NCBI GenBank assembly: GCA_014529385.2
Contig: CM043965.1
Coordinates: forward strand, 64,112,933 to 64,176,932
DNA length: 64,000 nucleotides
Direction: 5' to 3'
DNA from: Adiantum capillus-veneris
Taxonomy: Eukaryota; Streptophyta; Polypodiopsida; Polypodiales; Pteridaceae
Shown here one piece after another: positions 23,777-34,733 of this stretch. Within the stretch, counting starts at the first letter, position 1; each line of letters opens with the position of its first letter. The notes below the pieces were generated by a model. It was given only the letters and a program-made list of their open reading frames with translations. It did no database searches and was not told the DNA's origin. The translations under genes and the position numbers were made by a program.

Positions 23777-24950
23777 GAATATCAACACACTTTTGACATA
23801 GTAGACTTTGGAAAGAAACTCAATTACAAAATCATCTTGGGAATACCTTTCATGCAACAAGTATAGCTCATCCAAGATTGGGAAACAATTATCTGTACTT
23901 GAAGCAAGTGGGATCAATAAAAAGGGTGAATCTAAAAGATCACACTTATAGAGATGTCATGAAAACTCCCATACAAGAGTTCGATTCAGTCTCTTCAACT
24001 AAAACTAAACTTCCATCTTAGTTGACCAAGGACACTCCTATTTGGATGTGAGGAGCTTCAGAAAATGGAAGCTTAAAATGAGAAGAATGTATCTTAGAAA
24101 GGGGTTGCACAAATAAAGCCTATGTACATGAACCTTTTCCAGAGCATTTGTTTGAGCCATTTGAGTGGACTCAACTCTTAGCAACAATGGATGTATGCAT
24201 AAATACGTCTATGCCTACTCAATTTTGCAATGAGGATGCTATGACATAATTCCCATACAAATGATCTCAAACCTCCACATTGAAGACAAAATTCAAGAAC
24301 CCAAGGACTTGATGAAAGCCTAATAAGTCTTTTTAGACCTCTACTATGATGCAATAGATGAGTTAGAAGAACACTCAGCTACCTCAGATGATTCGAGGTC
24401 CGAAAAAGAACATGTAAGAGCTAAGCTACTCATGAAAGGAGTGGAGGAAAAGTTTTTGACTTTCCAAACCAGAAATCGAGAAGACAGAAAATGGTACAGA
24501 TAAAAAAGAGACACCATAAATGTGAAAGCTAGACCTATGCCATCAGTCTCCAGTAGAACATAGTTCCTGATGCACATGATTGTGTCAAGGACAAAATCAC
24601 TGGTAGATATCCTCTAAACAAAGAACATAAAATGAAAAAAACATTGAGAAAAACAAGAAAGGAAAGTCAATCAAAGCCTTAAAAACAAGACAAGGGTTCA
24701 ACCATGACACGAATTGAGCAGAAAGAAGTATCAAGAGTTGAAAAAAGAGGATGGTAAAGATGTAATGATTTGTCCATCCCATTACAAGAAATATACTCTC
24801 CAAGATCAAAGAATCACAGTCGGAAAACCTATTAGAGAACTACAAAAACAGGGTGAGTCCTACGAAGGGCCTAAAAAAACGCAAAAAGGATAGATCTGGC
24901 CGAACCAGGAAAAGAGCCCAGACATGCCTACATTGCAAGTGACCTAACAG
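23777..24950 (+). pseudogene. Retropepsin C-terminal half of E1 and degraded linker to RT
   Basis: Coding resumes directly after the B1 target duplication with IEYQHTFDIVDFGKKLNY and IILGIPFMQQ, the conserved ILG strand of the aspartic protease. About 1.1 kb of linker follows with many stops in all frames; occasional acidic stretches (DELEEHSATSDDSRS-like) are seen, no domain. RT begins near 24960. Confidence 0.7.
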
Positions 24951-25640
24951 AAGAAGAAGAAGAGCTTTTGTTAAGCTTACTGAGAGAATACCAAGATATC
25001 TTTGCTTGGTCTTACAAGGATCTAAACGGTGTTGATCTAGAAATCTGTCAACATACCATAGCCAAGAGAGATTATGCAAAACCAAGTAGACGAAGGCTAT
25101 ACACATACAATGAAACATTTGCCAGGAAGATCAAAGAAGAAATTGAAAAGCTAAGGGAGGCTGAATTCATTTATGAAATTGAACACACACATTGGGTATC
25201 TCCAATTGTGGTAGTACCCAAGAAAAATGGAAAATTACGAGTGTGTGTCTACTCTTCCAATCATTGAGCATGTTTTAGAACGAGTTGCAGGTAGAGAAGC
25301 TTACAGCTTCTTAGATGGCTTTTCGGGATACAATCAACTTTTGGTTGACCCAAAGGACCAGCATAAAACTACATTTGCAACGGAATGGGGTATTTTTGCC
25401 TATCGGGTTATGCCTTTTAGGTTAAGTAGTTTGCTCTTGCCACCTTTCAAAGATTAATGATCCATGATTTTAAAGAATATCTTAGGAGTTTCTTGGAAGT
25501 TTATATGGATAATCTATGCATACATTCATCAATCCGAGCTGATCATTTTGAACACCTCAAAAAGGTATTCAAAAAATGTAGACTTTATAGGATTTGCTAA
25601 AATCCTGAGAAGTGCACATTCATGGGTAGACAAGGAGAAA
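24951..25640 (+). pseudogene. Reverse transcriptase of gypsy element E1
   Basis: 24968-25267 holds the entry region: EYQDIFAWSYKDLNGVDLEI, CQHTIAKRDYAKPSRRRLYT and HWVSPIVVVPKKNGKLRVCV. The next frame gives YSFLDGFSGYNQLLVDP, TTFATEWGIFAYRVMPF. The catalytic box at 25502-25513 reads YMDN in place of YxDD, followed by LCIHSS. Then FKKCRLYRIC and EILGHIVSKNGI close the palm. A deletion after RVCV removes the usual DYR...DPFPLP stretch, and at least two frame changes occur. Not functional as it stands. Confidence 0.82.
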
Positions 25641-26299
25641 TTCTTGGACATATAGTGTCTAAAAATGGCATAGCTACTGATATGGATAAAATTCTTGTTA
25701 TTGTTGATTTACCTAGACCAATAACAGTCAAGGTGGTTCAAGCCTTCATGGGGCATTGTGAATATTACAAACGGTTCATTTATATGTATGCTATAATTGC
25801 AAAACCCATGTATAGCTTGATTACACACTTTGAATGGATTGATGAGTATGAAGAATCCTTCATGAAGCTTAAGCAAGCTCTCACTTCAGCTCCAATATTG
25901 AAAGCACCAAATTGGAATAAGATATTCCACATACATGTAGATGTTTCCAATTTTGCCATTGGGTGCATACTAGCTCAACCAAGAAACGGGAAAATTGATT
26001 TTCCTATTTCTTATGCTAGCCGACAATTGAACATGGCAGAAAAGAATAATACCACCACCAAAAGGGAAGGATTAGGAATGATCTATGCCGTAAAAAAGTA
26101 TAGACGTTACCTACCAGCAAGCAAATTTGTGTTCTTTGTGGACCACCAAGCCTTATTGTACTTGGTAAACAATCCATGCAACGCAAGAAGAATAGTGAGA
26201 TGGTTCATCATTCTTCTAGAATTTGATTTCACTGTAATTGTGAAGAAAGGCACTATTCATCAAATAGCAAATCATTTATTCAGGATTGTTTCAAGATAA
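25641..26299 (+). pseudogene. RT connection and RNase H of E1
   Basis: One open frame: KVVQAFMGHCEYYKRFIYMY (RT-RNase H connection), FHIHVDVSNFAIGCILAQP (first RNase H acidic strand, D in HVDVS), ISYASRQLNMAEKNNTTTKR (the conserved E is replaced in the usual NY.TTEKE motif by NNTTTKREG), FFVDHQALLYLVN (third catalytic Asp in VDH) and VKKGTIHQIANHLFRI. This is the ordinary gypsy RNase H, cutting RNA in RNA-DNA hybrids. It ends with a stop at 26297-26299. Confidence 0.85.
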
Positions 26300-26404
26300 C
26301 CACCTAAAGGAGTAGACAATGATCTACCAGATGCCTATTTGTTCTCCGTGGAAATGATATCTCAATGGGCAGAAAACATGGTATCATTGATGACCATCGC
26401 TTAA

Positions 26405-26741
26405 GTGGATTTGCAAATACCACTTCCTGTTACAATCGGATTAATTGAGCAATCCGTTATGTATCAACTACTAGCTGGGAGACTATACAAAAGAAATAGG
26501 GATGGAATATTTCCCTTATGCATTAATCCTGAAGAGAAAACCCAATATCTAATTCAAGCACATATCACCATAGTAGGACTTCATTTTGCAGAAGATCAAA
26601 CTATGCAACAAATCTTGAGACTTGGAGTATATTGGCCAACTATGAGGAGTGATGTTCATTCTTTTGTAAAGGATTTTCCTCAATGTCAAAAACAAACACC
26701 CATTTCTCATGTAATATTGTTCCAATGTCACTTGTTCCTAA
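26405..26741 (+). pseudogene. First integrase zinc-finger unit of E1 (extra, truncated)
   Basis: Reads YQLLAGRLYKRNRDGIFPLC, then an H2C2 layout: HITIVGLHF, RLGVYWPTMRSDVHSFVKDF and QCQKQTPI, where the first Cys is replaced by Phe. This is the entry module of a gypsy integrase, yet a second, separate one follows at 26742-27070. It is either a partial duplication from another copy of the family or a recombination join. It ends where the sequence passes to the upstream linker of the second unit. Confidence 0.7.
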
Positions 26742-28041
26742 GTGGAGTACTATCTAGTCACTTACTTATCGAGCCGAACATTTCCCGAGTATATAAGTAA
26801 ACTCCACCAAAGAGAAATTGAAACTGAAGCAAGAGATTATGCTCTTATTGGAAACCAATTGTATCGGAGAGGTAACGACCAACACTTGTGTCTTTGTGCA
26901 AACGAAGACGAATATATCCCTATAATAGAATAAGCACATGTTGGATTAGTTGGAGGTCACTTTTCTAGTGAAACCATCGCAAGAACAATCTTAATGGCAG
27001 GCATATGGTGGCCAACACTTTTTGCAGATGCCAAAGAGTATGTTCGGAGATGTGATGCTTGTCAATGAGAAAAAATGCCAACCCGTGTGGATAGTATGCC
27101 CTTAAGACCAATGATGGGGACTAGAGCTTTCGCAAAATGCGGTATAGATTTTGTTGGGCCAATACAGCCACCTACTTATAGAACCCAAGCTCAATATATC
27201 ATTGTATCTACAGAATATTTGACTAAGTGGGCCGAGGCTAAAGCAACTCAAAAGAATGATGCTAGAACCATTGCCGCATTCTTATATGAGTGTGTATTCA
27301 CAAGATATGGACTGCCAATAGAAATAGTCAATGATAGGGGAACTCATTTCCTCAGTGAGGTAATTGAGTATCTGCTTAATGGATTTATGGTCATCCATAA
27401 CAAATCAGCTCCCTATCACCCTCAAGCAAATGGACAAGCTGAGCATACGAATAAGATTCTTAGCTCAGTGTGACTAAAGTGGTTAGTTCACGAAGGACAG
27501 ACTGGGAAATGAATCTCCATGCTGCTCTATGCGGCTTATCGAGTTTCATTCAAAACAGCTCTAAATGCTACACCCTTTAACCTTGTTTATGGTCTTGATG
27601 CCATACTGCCAATAGAATTTCGATTGCCGACACTAAGGATAGCTAAGAATCTTGAGTGGACGGGACATGAAATGTCAGAGAGACTTGAAGATTTAGAAAA
27701 TCTAGATGAGCAAAGGCTAATTGCTATAGCTCACATCTATGCACAAAAGCGGAAACAAAAGCAAGTTTTTGATTCCCATCTACTTATTAAAATCTTTAAA
27801 AAGGGGACTTAGTTTTAGTCTATTCCCTTAAGCAACACATTCTTAAGTTTAAGAAAAAGGGAAACGGACCGTATGTCATTGAAGATGTGTCTCCAAGTGG
27901 AGCAGTTAAGTTGTCCACCCTAGATGGTGAACCAACGGCTATTTGGATTAGTGGATGTTGTTTAAAGAAGTACAATTTGCCACTAACCAATGAATTGTTA
28001 GAAAGAATGCATGCAGCTAAGCAAAGAAAGATAAAAAGATA
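26742..28041 (+). pseudogene. Integrase of gypsy element E1
   Basis: Starts in the linker EYYLVTYLSSRTFPEYISKL and YALIGNQLYRRGNDQH; after a stop the zinc finger HVGLVGGHFSSETIAR ... RRCDACQ is complete. After another stop the core has FAKCGIDFVGPIQPP, EIVNDRGTHFLSEV and YHPQANGQAEHTNK, giving D, D and E. 27519-27812 continues (ALNATPFNLVYGLDAILPIE). The C-terminal domain at 27815-28041 has FKKKGNGPYVIEDVSPSGAV and GCCLKKYNLP. It inserts the cDNA into the genome. Several stops and one frameshift inactivate it, but all catalytic residues are still readable. Confidence 0.88.
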
Positions 28042-28109
28042 GCAGGTTATTGATGAAGCTCATGAGGAAGCTCGGCTTCAGGTACTCAGTTGTTCTCAAG
28101 AATCAACAA

Positions 28110-28625
28110 ATACCTATTCCCATAAACACTCTGGAAATAGATGATCGACAGGGGGAATTGCAGAAGGATGCAGTGTCAACGGATGATGAATGGTTAGATG
28201 GAATGGACCTTCTCATCAAAGTAGAGCTCAACAATCATAGCACAAATGCATTGGTCAATACAGGAGCTTGAGTAAATGCAGTCAGTTATTCCACATACAA
28301 GAAAGCAACAAGTCAGTCATTGGAATAGCGACTATCAAGGGATGCAACAAGAACCCAAAGCCAACATTAGGAGTAGTCAACTTTAATGTGATAGTACACG
28401 GATGTTCATGCCCTCATCAGTTTGTATGCTTACAAGATGAACACATGAATGAGACAATGATTCTTGGAATTCCCTGGATGCAGACATACAAGGCAGTACC
28501 AGATTGGGATACCAATCAACTCAAGCTATCACGTAGAGGCGGATAACTCATTGTTCCAATTGCACCAAGCAAGGAGGAATGGAAAGGAAGTTATCAGAGC
28601 AAAGCAAACCACAAAGCAATCAATC
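28110..28625 (+). pseudogene. Second retropepsin-like module after the integrase (E1)
   Basis: Two consecutive frames read as a full-length aspartic protease: WLDGMDLLIKVELNNHSTNA, active-site position LVNTGA (Asn for Asp), a stop, then VNAVSYSTYKK, GIATIKGCNKNPKPTLGVV, FVCLQDEHMNETMILGIPWM (ILG strand) and AVPDWDTNQLKL. The element already has a protease before RT (17989-23870), so this is extra. It directly follows the integrase tail and precedes a basic ORF, with no new RT after it. It may be a neofunctionalised or captured domain, or a join with another element. The active-site Asn argues against catalysis in this copy. Confidence 0.75.
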
Positions 28626-28648
28626 TTCTCCATCCTATCAACAAGTAA

Positions 28649-29254
28649 ATGATACACGTAGCATGCAAGGAGTCGGGAAAATTTGTGTATCAAAAGCACA
28701 GCTTAAAGGACAAACCAATTCAAATTTGGGTGTCCAAAGCATCACCAAAAATTTCAAGAGTCCAAAAACAAATAACAGCATCTTCAAACCAAGAGCCTAA
28801 CACAAAATGGATTTTGAAGAAAAAGGAGTACTTATCTTCTCCGCAAACTGTAAAACCGATCAAGCAACGGAGAGTTAAGTCTAAAAAGGCTTCACCGCAC
28901 CATTCTACACCAACAAAACCGAGAGATCAATGGCAGGCAAAAGTTCAACAACAGTTGATATTGATAACAACCGGTCAGAAAATCAAAATGCCAAACCATT
29001 CTGAGGGGACAATCAAGCAAACAGCACACAAGCTACAAGATTTGCTCTTTGGAAGAACGCATCAGAAAGCCTCGACATCAGAAACCCTTGAGTTAATTAC
29101 TCAAGACCCAACTCTTGCACAGCATGACGGTTTTAATTGCATTGATCTTCAAAGCATGGTAGAGCCAACCAAGGCTATACACAGACACGATTATTCAACC
29201 CATGCACATAGTCGTCCCGGAGTACGCCATCTAGGAGGGGTGGAAGGGCACTAA
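28649..29254 (+). CDS. Basic C-terminal ORF of E1, unknown function
   Basis: A 201-residue open frame, rich in Lys, Gln, Ser and Pro, with no recognisable domain. It starts with MIHVACKESGKFVYQKHSLK and ends RPGVRHLGGVEGH. An overlapping frame (28579-28800) joins the protease-like module above, so it may originally have been one ORF. The last codons overlap a purine-rich stretch (AGGAGGGGTGGAAGGG, 29234-29249), a possible polypurine tract. No LTR start is visible right after it. Env-like or nucleic-acid-binding roles are possible but unsupported. Confidence 0.4.
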   Translation: MIHVACKESGKFVYQKHSLKDKPIQIWVSKASPKISRVQKQITASSNQEPNTKWILKKKEYLSSPQTVKPIKQRRVKSKKASPHHSTPTKPRDQWQAKVQQQLILITTGQKIKMPNHSEGTIKQTAHKLQDLLFGRTHQKASTSETLELITQDPTLAQHDGFNCIDLQSMVEPTKAIHRHDYSTHAHSRPGVRHLGGVEGH

Positions 29255-29503
29255 GTAATTAAGGGCAATGTTTGAAGAGAGAGAAAAAACATTTGATGTT
29301 AACGTGTGATTTTTTGCAAAATTAACTTAATGCCATTATAAATCATTAACAAGGGAAATTCAACTGATAATATCTTCCCGATGAGTGTAAATAGTGTATA
29401 TACTATCAAACAATCATCCAAAAATAGTCCTTTTTTGTTATTATTCATCATTTTTCTTGATATTGAGACTTAAAAATGGAGAAATCCAACAAAAAACAAT
29501 CAA
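29255..29503. other. AT-rich non-coding DNA after E1's last ORF
   Basis: No ORF, LTR or repeat recognised. Probably 3' untranslated sequence of E1. Confidence 0.4.
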
Positions 29504-30825
29504 CACTAGGTTGGTAACCTAATAGGACATAAAAGTGTCCTTTTAGGGTTTTGAAAAAAGCCTCCAAAACCATAGTAGATCCAATCATTTTGTAAAATCC
29601 TTTCATGAGGTTATAGTTCAAGGCCTACTACACATGGAAAAAATAAGAAACTTGTAAAATTTCTCATCTTTTGGTCACACCAAGCCTCCAAAGTTGATGG
29701 ACCATTACATTTTCATCAAAACAGTCATTTCTTACGTTTTGTTGCATAAAAATAAGATTAGGGATTTTTGTAGGGCTTGAGATAAATTCCCTACTTAACT
29801 TCAATGGGTTGGTGATCAGAACATATGATTGCTTCTCACTCACTATTTTTTGTTTTGCCAAAAGAAATACGTACAAAAAAGTTGAATTTTTACCATTCTG
29901 CAAACCTATCATCAAAGTTTCTATACCACGCTCAATACAAATAATATATGCATCATTTCTTAGTTCCCTATTGTCCTTTAGGCTCATAAGGAGCCATGGA
30001 GCATGTCAAAAGAATAATACATCTCTTACCAAGGGGAATCTTGGGGACAAAGATGAAGTGCTAAATACAGCAAACATGAAAAAACTGGGCTCAACATTTT
30101 GAGTTGTAGAATCCCATAGAAACTATTCAATATCTAGCCAAATTTGATCCTTATGGCTAGATATGGTTACTACCTACAAAATGCATGGAGTTGTCACAAA
30201 AAAACTAACAATATTGAAAAAGCTATACTTGATATACTAGAATGTTTCGTTTTCTTCTATAATTGAAAAAATCAACCATCATTGTCTACTATGCAAAATA
30301 GGGTATTAGGTGCCCCAAAACTCAAGGAATATTAGCTTTATGTTACAATATGCGACATAGAAAATCAAAAGTGCATTTGGATATCATGAAAGCCACCAAA
30401 AAAAACATAGAAGAGCTAAAATTGGCTAAAAAACAGGATTTGACAATTTTTTGTAATTTGGTCATAACTTACAACTTTAACATTTATTTCTCCCTAGAAG
30501 CATCAGAACATGTTAAGGACTACTAAAGATAGTTCTCTAGCATTATAGACCTCACAAACATGAATTCTAGAGTGGTATAGTTGCAAAAAGTTGAAAAAAG
30601 ACAAAAACAGAACCCGTTTTTTCACACAGTTTAGGTTGTGAAATGTTATGCAAGGACAAGGTTAAAGATGGAATTGATATTCCAAAAAAATGTCGAATTT
30701 TTTTCAGCTCATGAGACAACTTTCTAGATAGATAGCACCTCAAAATCCATTTTGAAACTCTTGACATAATTCAAAGAAAATGGTCACTTAACAGGACATA
30801 AAAGTGTCCCATTACCAACCTAGTG
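29504..30825. mobile_element. CACTA-like non-autonomous DNA transposon
   Basis: 1,322 bp ending in the inverted pair CACTAGGTTGGTAA (29504-29517) and TTACCAACCTAGTG (30812-30825), 14 bp and exact, starting with the CACTA word that defines the En/Spm superfamily. Just inside each end lies the same small hairpin word GGACATAAAAGTGTCC (29525-29540 and 30794-30809). The interior is AT-rich with no transposase. The expected 3 bp duplication does not match (CAA left, TTT right), so boundaries or age are uncertain. Confidence 0.7.
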
Positions 30826-31512
30826 TTTTTAGCTATGTTTTTCAATGGATTTTAATAATTATTGGATTTTCACTTTAATTTTTTAGCGTATTTTGTTATT
30901 TTCTTTGATTTTTCCAATAAACATGTCAAAAATTAATAATAAATAGCAATGGTCAGATGGAAAAACTGAAGACACGCTGATGATCAAAAGAACAAGGCGC
31001 ATAGACACAAAAAATTCAATCAAATCGACAGATGGAAGCGAGAAGCCTAAATTAGGCGGCCAGACCTACTTTTGCAAAATTCTTGCAGGATGATCTACAG
31101 GAATCCAATTGAAGAAATTTTTTACTCTAACATTTCACGGCCTAGTAGGACTAATAGGGGAATTTGGGGAAAAATGGTTCGGGAAGTCCGAATATAGATA
31201 CCCACGGTAGGCTAAAACCACCTCATTTCCACTTGTTGCCTTTGGAGAGAGAGCTTTTTGACCTTCTTCGCGAGTATTTTCTAAAGTCCGTAGTCACCTG
31301 TTTTCAGCGTCGTCTCACGCGAGACATGAGGGGTAATTTCTATACTTATCAATGATCCATTCTGTACGGCCGGTAGCTAGTCTAAACCCTTGGAAAAAAA
31401 CCCTAGAATCCAAGCAGTGCACGAAGACCTACGACCAAAAATCGACCATAGAAGCCTGTCAGCTCAACCAAATCAAACAAGACTTGAATTGTAGCATCCC
31501 TAACATAATAAA
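30826..31512. other. Unassigned DNA left of copia B2
   Basis: No gene or LTR recognised. It and 36672-37857 were contiguous before B2 inserted, and both probably belong to the 3' non-coding part of E1 or to a related element's leader. Confidence 0.4.
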
Positions 31513-31735
31513 TGTGGAATTAGGGTTGCAGAGAAACGCACACAGTTTGGAGAAGATGAAGGAAGCTCAAGGCACACAATAGAGAGTTTGTTACTTAGTA
31601 TGCAATGGAAAGATTGATAGACCTAGAGTGATGGGCGTATATACAATGCTCGGGGGAAAAAACCTCCTAAAGAGGGAAAAAATACCCCAGCGGTCCTAGT
31701 GTGTTCACACATCACTACACATGTATATGGTAAAG
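31513..31735 (-). repeat. 3' LTR of copia B2
   Basis: TGTGGAATTAGGG to ATATGGTAAAG on the plus strand; partner of 36440-36666. Its inner end has lost the terminal CA (AAG in place of ACA). Adjacent plus-strand ATCCCCCTAGAG (31735-31746) gives a minus-strand polypurine tract CTCTAGGGGGAT. Confidence 0.9.
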
Positions 31736-31808
31736 ATCCCCCTAGAGTGATGCGGTGAATGAGAGCTGGCACATGAGTAAAGGGAAGTGTCATGCCCTAA
31801 GGACATGA

Positions 31809-33244
31809 TCAGTCCACAAAGGGGAGTAAGCCCAAAGCTTTGCGGAAAGCTTCAAGCTTCTCATGAGACAATGCCTTTGTGAAAAGATCTGCAAGGTTGT
31901 CTTGTGTTGGCACATAAGCCAAGATGATCTCCTGTTGAGAGCCTCTCCTTGATATAGTGGTAATGCACCACAATGTGCTTTGTGCAAGCATGAAAAACTG
32001 GGTTCCTCGGAACTGCCAATGTGCTTTGACTGTCAGTGTAGATAGTGTTGGCAATGTCCTGTCCAACAACCAAATCATCCATAAGGCGTATGAGCCATAC
32101 ACACTCAACCGTAGCTGTGAAGACTGCCCTGTACTCAGCCTCACAACTCGAAGTGGCCACAGTAGGTTACTTCTTGCTCAACCATGATATACATGAACTG
32201 CCAAGCATAAAACAAAAACCACTTGTGGACACTCTCGTGTCAAAACAACCAGCCCAATCTGAGTCCGAAAAAGCATGTAAGTCTGGTGGCAATGATCCCC
32301 CCTTGGGATAAAACAAGCCAAGATGTAAAGTGCCACTAAGGTAGTGGAAAATCCTCTTCACATCCTGCCAATGTTTAGACCCTGGGCTATGCATAAATCT
32401 GCTGACTTGTGAGACAGCAAACTAAATATCTGGCCTCGTATGAGGCAACCAATAGCAGTTTGGTAAAGAGTGACATCAACAGGATCGCCAGCATCATGTA
32501 GACTCAACTTCAAACCTGTTTCCATGGGAGTGGCAATAGGTTTGCAATCCTCAAGTCCAAACTTACATAGCAATGTCTCTATGTAAATTTTCTGACACAA
32601 GGCAATACCACCATCACACTGCTTAAACTGTATACCCAAGTAATGATGCAACAGCCCCAAATCTTCCATCTTGAAAGTAGCATTCAAATCAGCCTTAAAT
32701 TCATCAATATGTCTCTCATATGGTCCAGTGATCATCAAATCATCGACATAAAGAACCACAATGAGAAGTACATCACCCTCACGCTTTACATACAATGTGC
32801 TTTCTGTTGGACTGTTACGAAAGCCTCATTTAACCAAAGGAGTGTCAGCTTTCTCATACCAAGCACGAGGAGATTGCTTCAACCCATACAAAGCCTTCTT
32901 ACATCTGCACACTTTGTCCTCCTTTCCTTTTATGACAAAGCCGTGAGGCTGAGTTACATAAATTCCTCAAATATGTCACCATTCAAGAAAGCAGTAACAA
33001 TGTCTGATTGATGTACATCCCAACCAAAATGAGCTGCCAATGCACATAGAAAACGCACAGTAGTCATACGACAATTGGGATCAAAAGTCTCTTCATAATT
33101 TATGCCTTTTTGTTGTGCATAACCCTTTGCAACAAGTCGAGCCTTATGGCAATCGATCTCACCATCCGGCTTGCGTTTCAACTTGTAAATCCACTTCGTA
33201 CCAGTGACCTTTTTGCCAGGAGGCAAATCACGTCCATGTGTCAT
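31809..33244 (-). pseudogene. Copia B2 reverse transcriptase and RNase H
   Basis: 33244-32954 has PPGKKVTGTKWIYKLKRKPD, CHKARLVAKGYAQQKGINY and VHQSDIVTAFLNGDI. 32795-32358 has the catalytic box VVLYVDDLMITGPYE and LGLLHHYLGIQF. 32394-32167 and 32160-31809 give RNase H: FSDSDWAGCFDTRVSTSGFC, SSCEAEYRAV and IYTDSQSTLAV, then LADLFTKALSHEKLE. At least three frame changes separate these blocks. Between 32800 and 32950 the frame is poorly preserved. Confidence 0.88.
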
Positions 33245-33263
33245 TTTCTATAAGTGCATCATA

Positions 33264-34660
33264 TTATGATTGCATGGCAGCCATCCAATTTTCTGAATTC
33301 TGTGCTTCATCAAAGGACAGAGGCTCCTCAACATCATGTAAGCTAGACACAGCCAAAGCATAAAAATCTGATGCATAAGATGGATGGCGAGAGCCTAAAC
33401 AAGTATGACTAGACAAAGGTGCATCCAATTTACTGTAACGCAGAGTGTGCACCAACCATTTTGGCATACCTCTAGCTTGCTCATTTTCAGCCCTTTCCTC
33501 ATCAAGTACATCATGTACATCTGCATTAGTAATAGGCGGATCTGTAACATTTTCAGAAACCCCCATAGGCTATACATTTGCCTCATTGGAAATTACATTC
33601 GTATTTCCACCACTGAAAAGAGGCAACAAAGTGTCATAAATGTCCTGTGAGCTTACATTATTGTCTCTAGTACATGACAGCAAGGGCTGAACAGAATCTT
33701 CCACAAACACTACATCCTGTGAAACCAGAATACGCTTTGTTTGAGGATGATATAAGCTGTAACCTTTGCTTTTAGCACTATAACCAACAAAAATACATTT
33801 GACAGCCTTATCATCCATTTTTTTGCGTTGTGTTTGTGGCACCAAAGCATATGCCAAACAGCCAAAAACACGCATGTGCTCAATAGAAGGCTTTCTATCA
33901 TGCCATGCTTCATATGGAGTAATAGACTGCAAAGCTTTCATAGGACACCTGTTAAGTACATAAGTGGCACACATGATGGCCTCAAGCCAAAAAGAATGCG
34001 GCAAAGCTTGACTTTTGACCATACATCGTGCCATTTTCGTCAGTGACCTGTTTTTCCTCTCAACAACACCATTTTGCTGAGGTGTATAACACACTGTACA
34101 TTGGTGTTTTATCCCACGACTAGCTAGAAATGCATTAAATTCATGAGACATATACTCCCCCCCCTCGATCGGAACAGAGGGTGCCCATAGTACATTTCGA
34201 GACATTTTCAGCCATACTAAGCCAAAAATTGTTTGAAGCACATAAAAACTTCGGACTTCGCTTTAAGCAAAAATACCCATGCATGCCTGGAGTAATCATC
34301 AATGAAAGTCACGAAGTAAAGGTAATTGCACAAGGATGGAGTTTGCATGGGCCCACAAACATCACTATGCACAAGCTGCAACTTGCATGTGGCCCAAACT
34401 GAACCATCCTTTGGAAACTTAGAACGCTGCATCTTACCCAAAATACAGCCTTCACAAACATGTTTGACAGGTGCTTCAAGAGGCGGCAAAGAAGCAACCA
34501 TATCATATTTTTGCAAACGTAGCAAACTGGCAAAATTCAGATGACCAAAACGTACATGCCAAATTTTTGCATCTGAAATAGACCTTGAATCTGCAACATC
34601 ATTTTCAAAAAAATTTCCACACTTGTCATACAAAGTGGGCTTATACAGGCCATGGCACAA
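33264..34660 (-). pseudogene. Copia B2 integrase and linker to RT
   Basis: 34660-34217 holds the zinc finger (IWHVRFGHLNFASLLRLQ, CEGCILGKMQRSKF) and the first catalytic Asp (LVHSDVCGPM, FIDDYSRHAWVFLLKAKSE). 34241-33570 holds the rest of the core with NGVVERKNRSL (catalytic Glu) and FWLEAIMCATYVLNRCP, then CIFVGYSAKSKGYSLYHP and the end of integrase. 33566-33264 is the Pro/Ser-rich linker leading to RT. The second catalytic Asp region near 34200 is damaged: LRTDNG is not readable and a frameshift lies there. Confidence 0.87.
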
Positions 34661-34733
34661 AAGGCTAGATGCTTTAATTTCATATCACCAAAACTAAGAT
34701 CATGAATTGTACATCTGTCATCCACAAATTTGA

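Larger units (their letters stand above)
11872..29254 (+). mobile_element. Tat/Athila-like Ty3/gypsy element E1, LTR through last coding ORF
   Basis: Order on the plus strand: LTR, PBS, 1.9 kb leader with palindrome array, gag with cysteine knuckles, retropepsin, RT, RNase H, integrase, a second retropepsin-like module, and a basic ORF ending at a purine-rich tract. PR-RT-RH-INT is the gypsy order; the TGGTGCCGCTGC PBS and long leader point to the Tat/Athila side. The protease is split by copia element B1. The 3' LTR is not identified: the right side holds a CACTA element, copia B2, a palindrome array and then element C at 37858. E2 at 44571 is probably a separate insertion, because it begins exactly inside C's LTR and has its own leader array. 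Confidence 0.72.

Noticed and set aside
24840-25118. Minus-strand hydrophobic ORF
   Set aside because: Antisense shadow of the E1 reverse transcriptase start.
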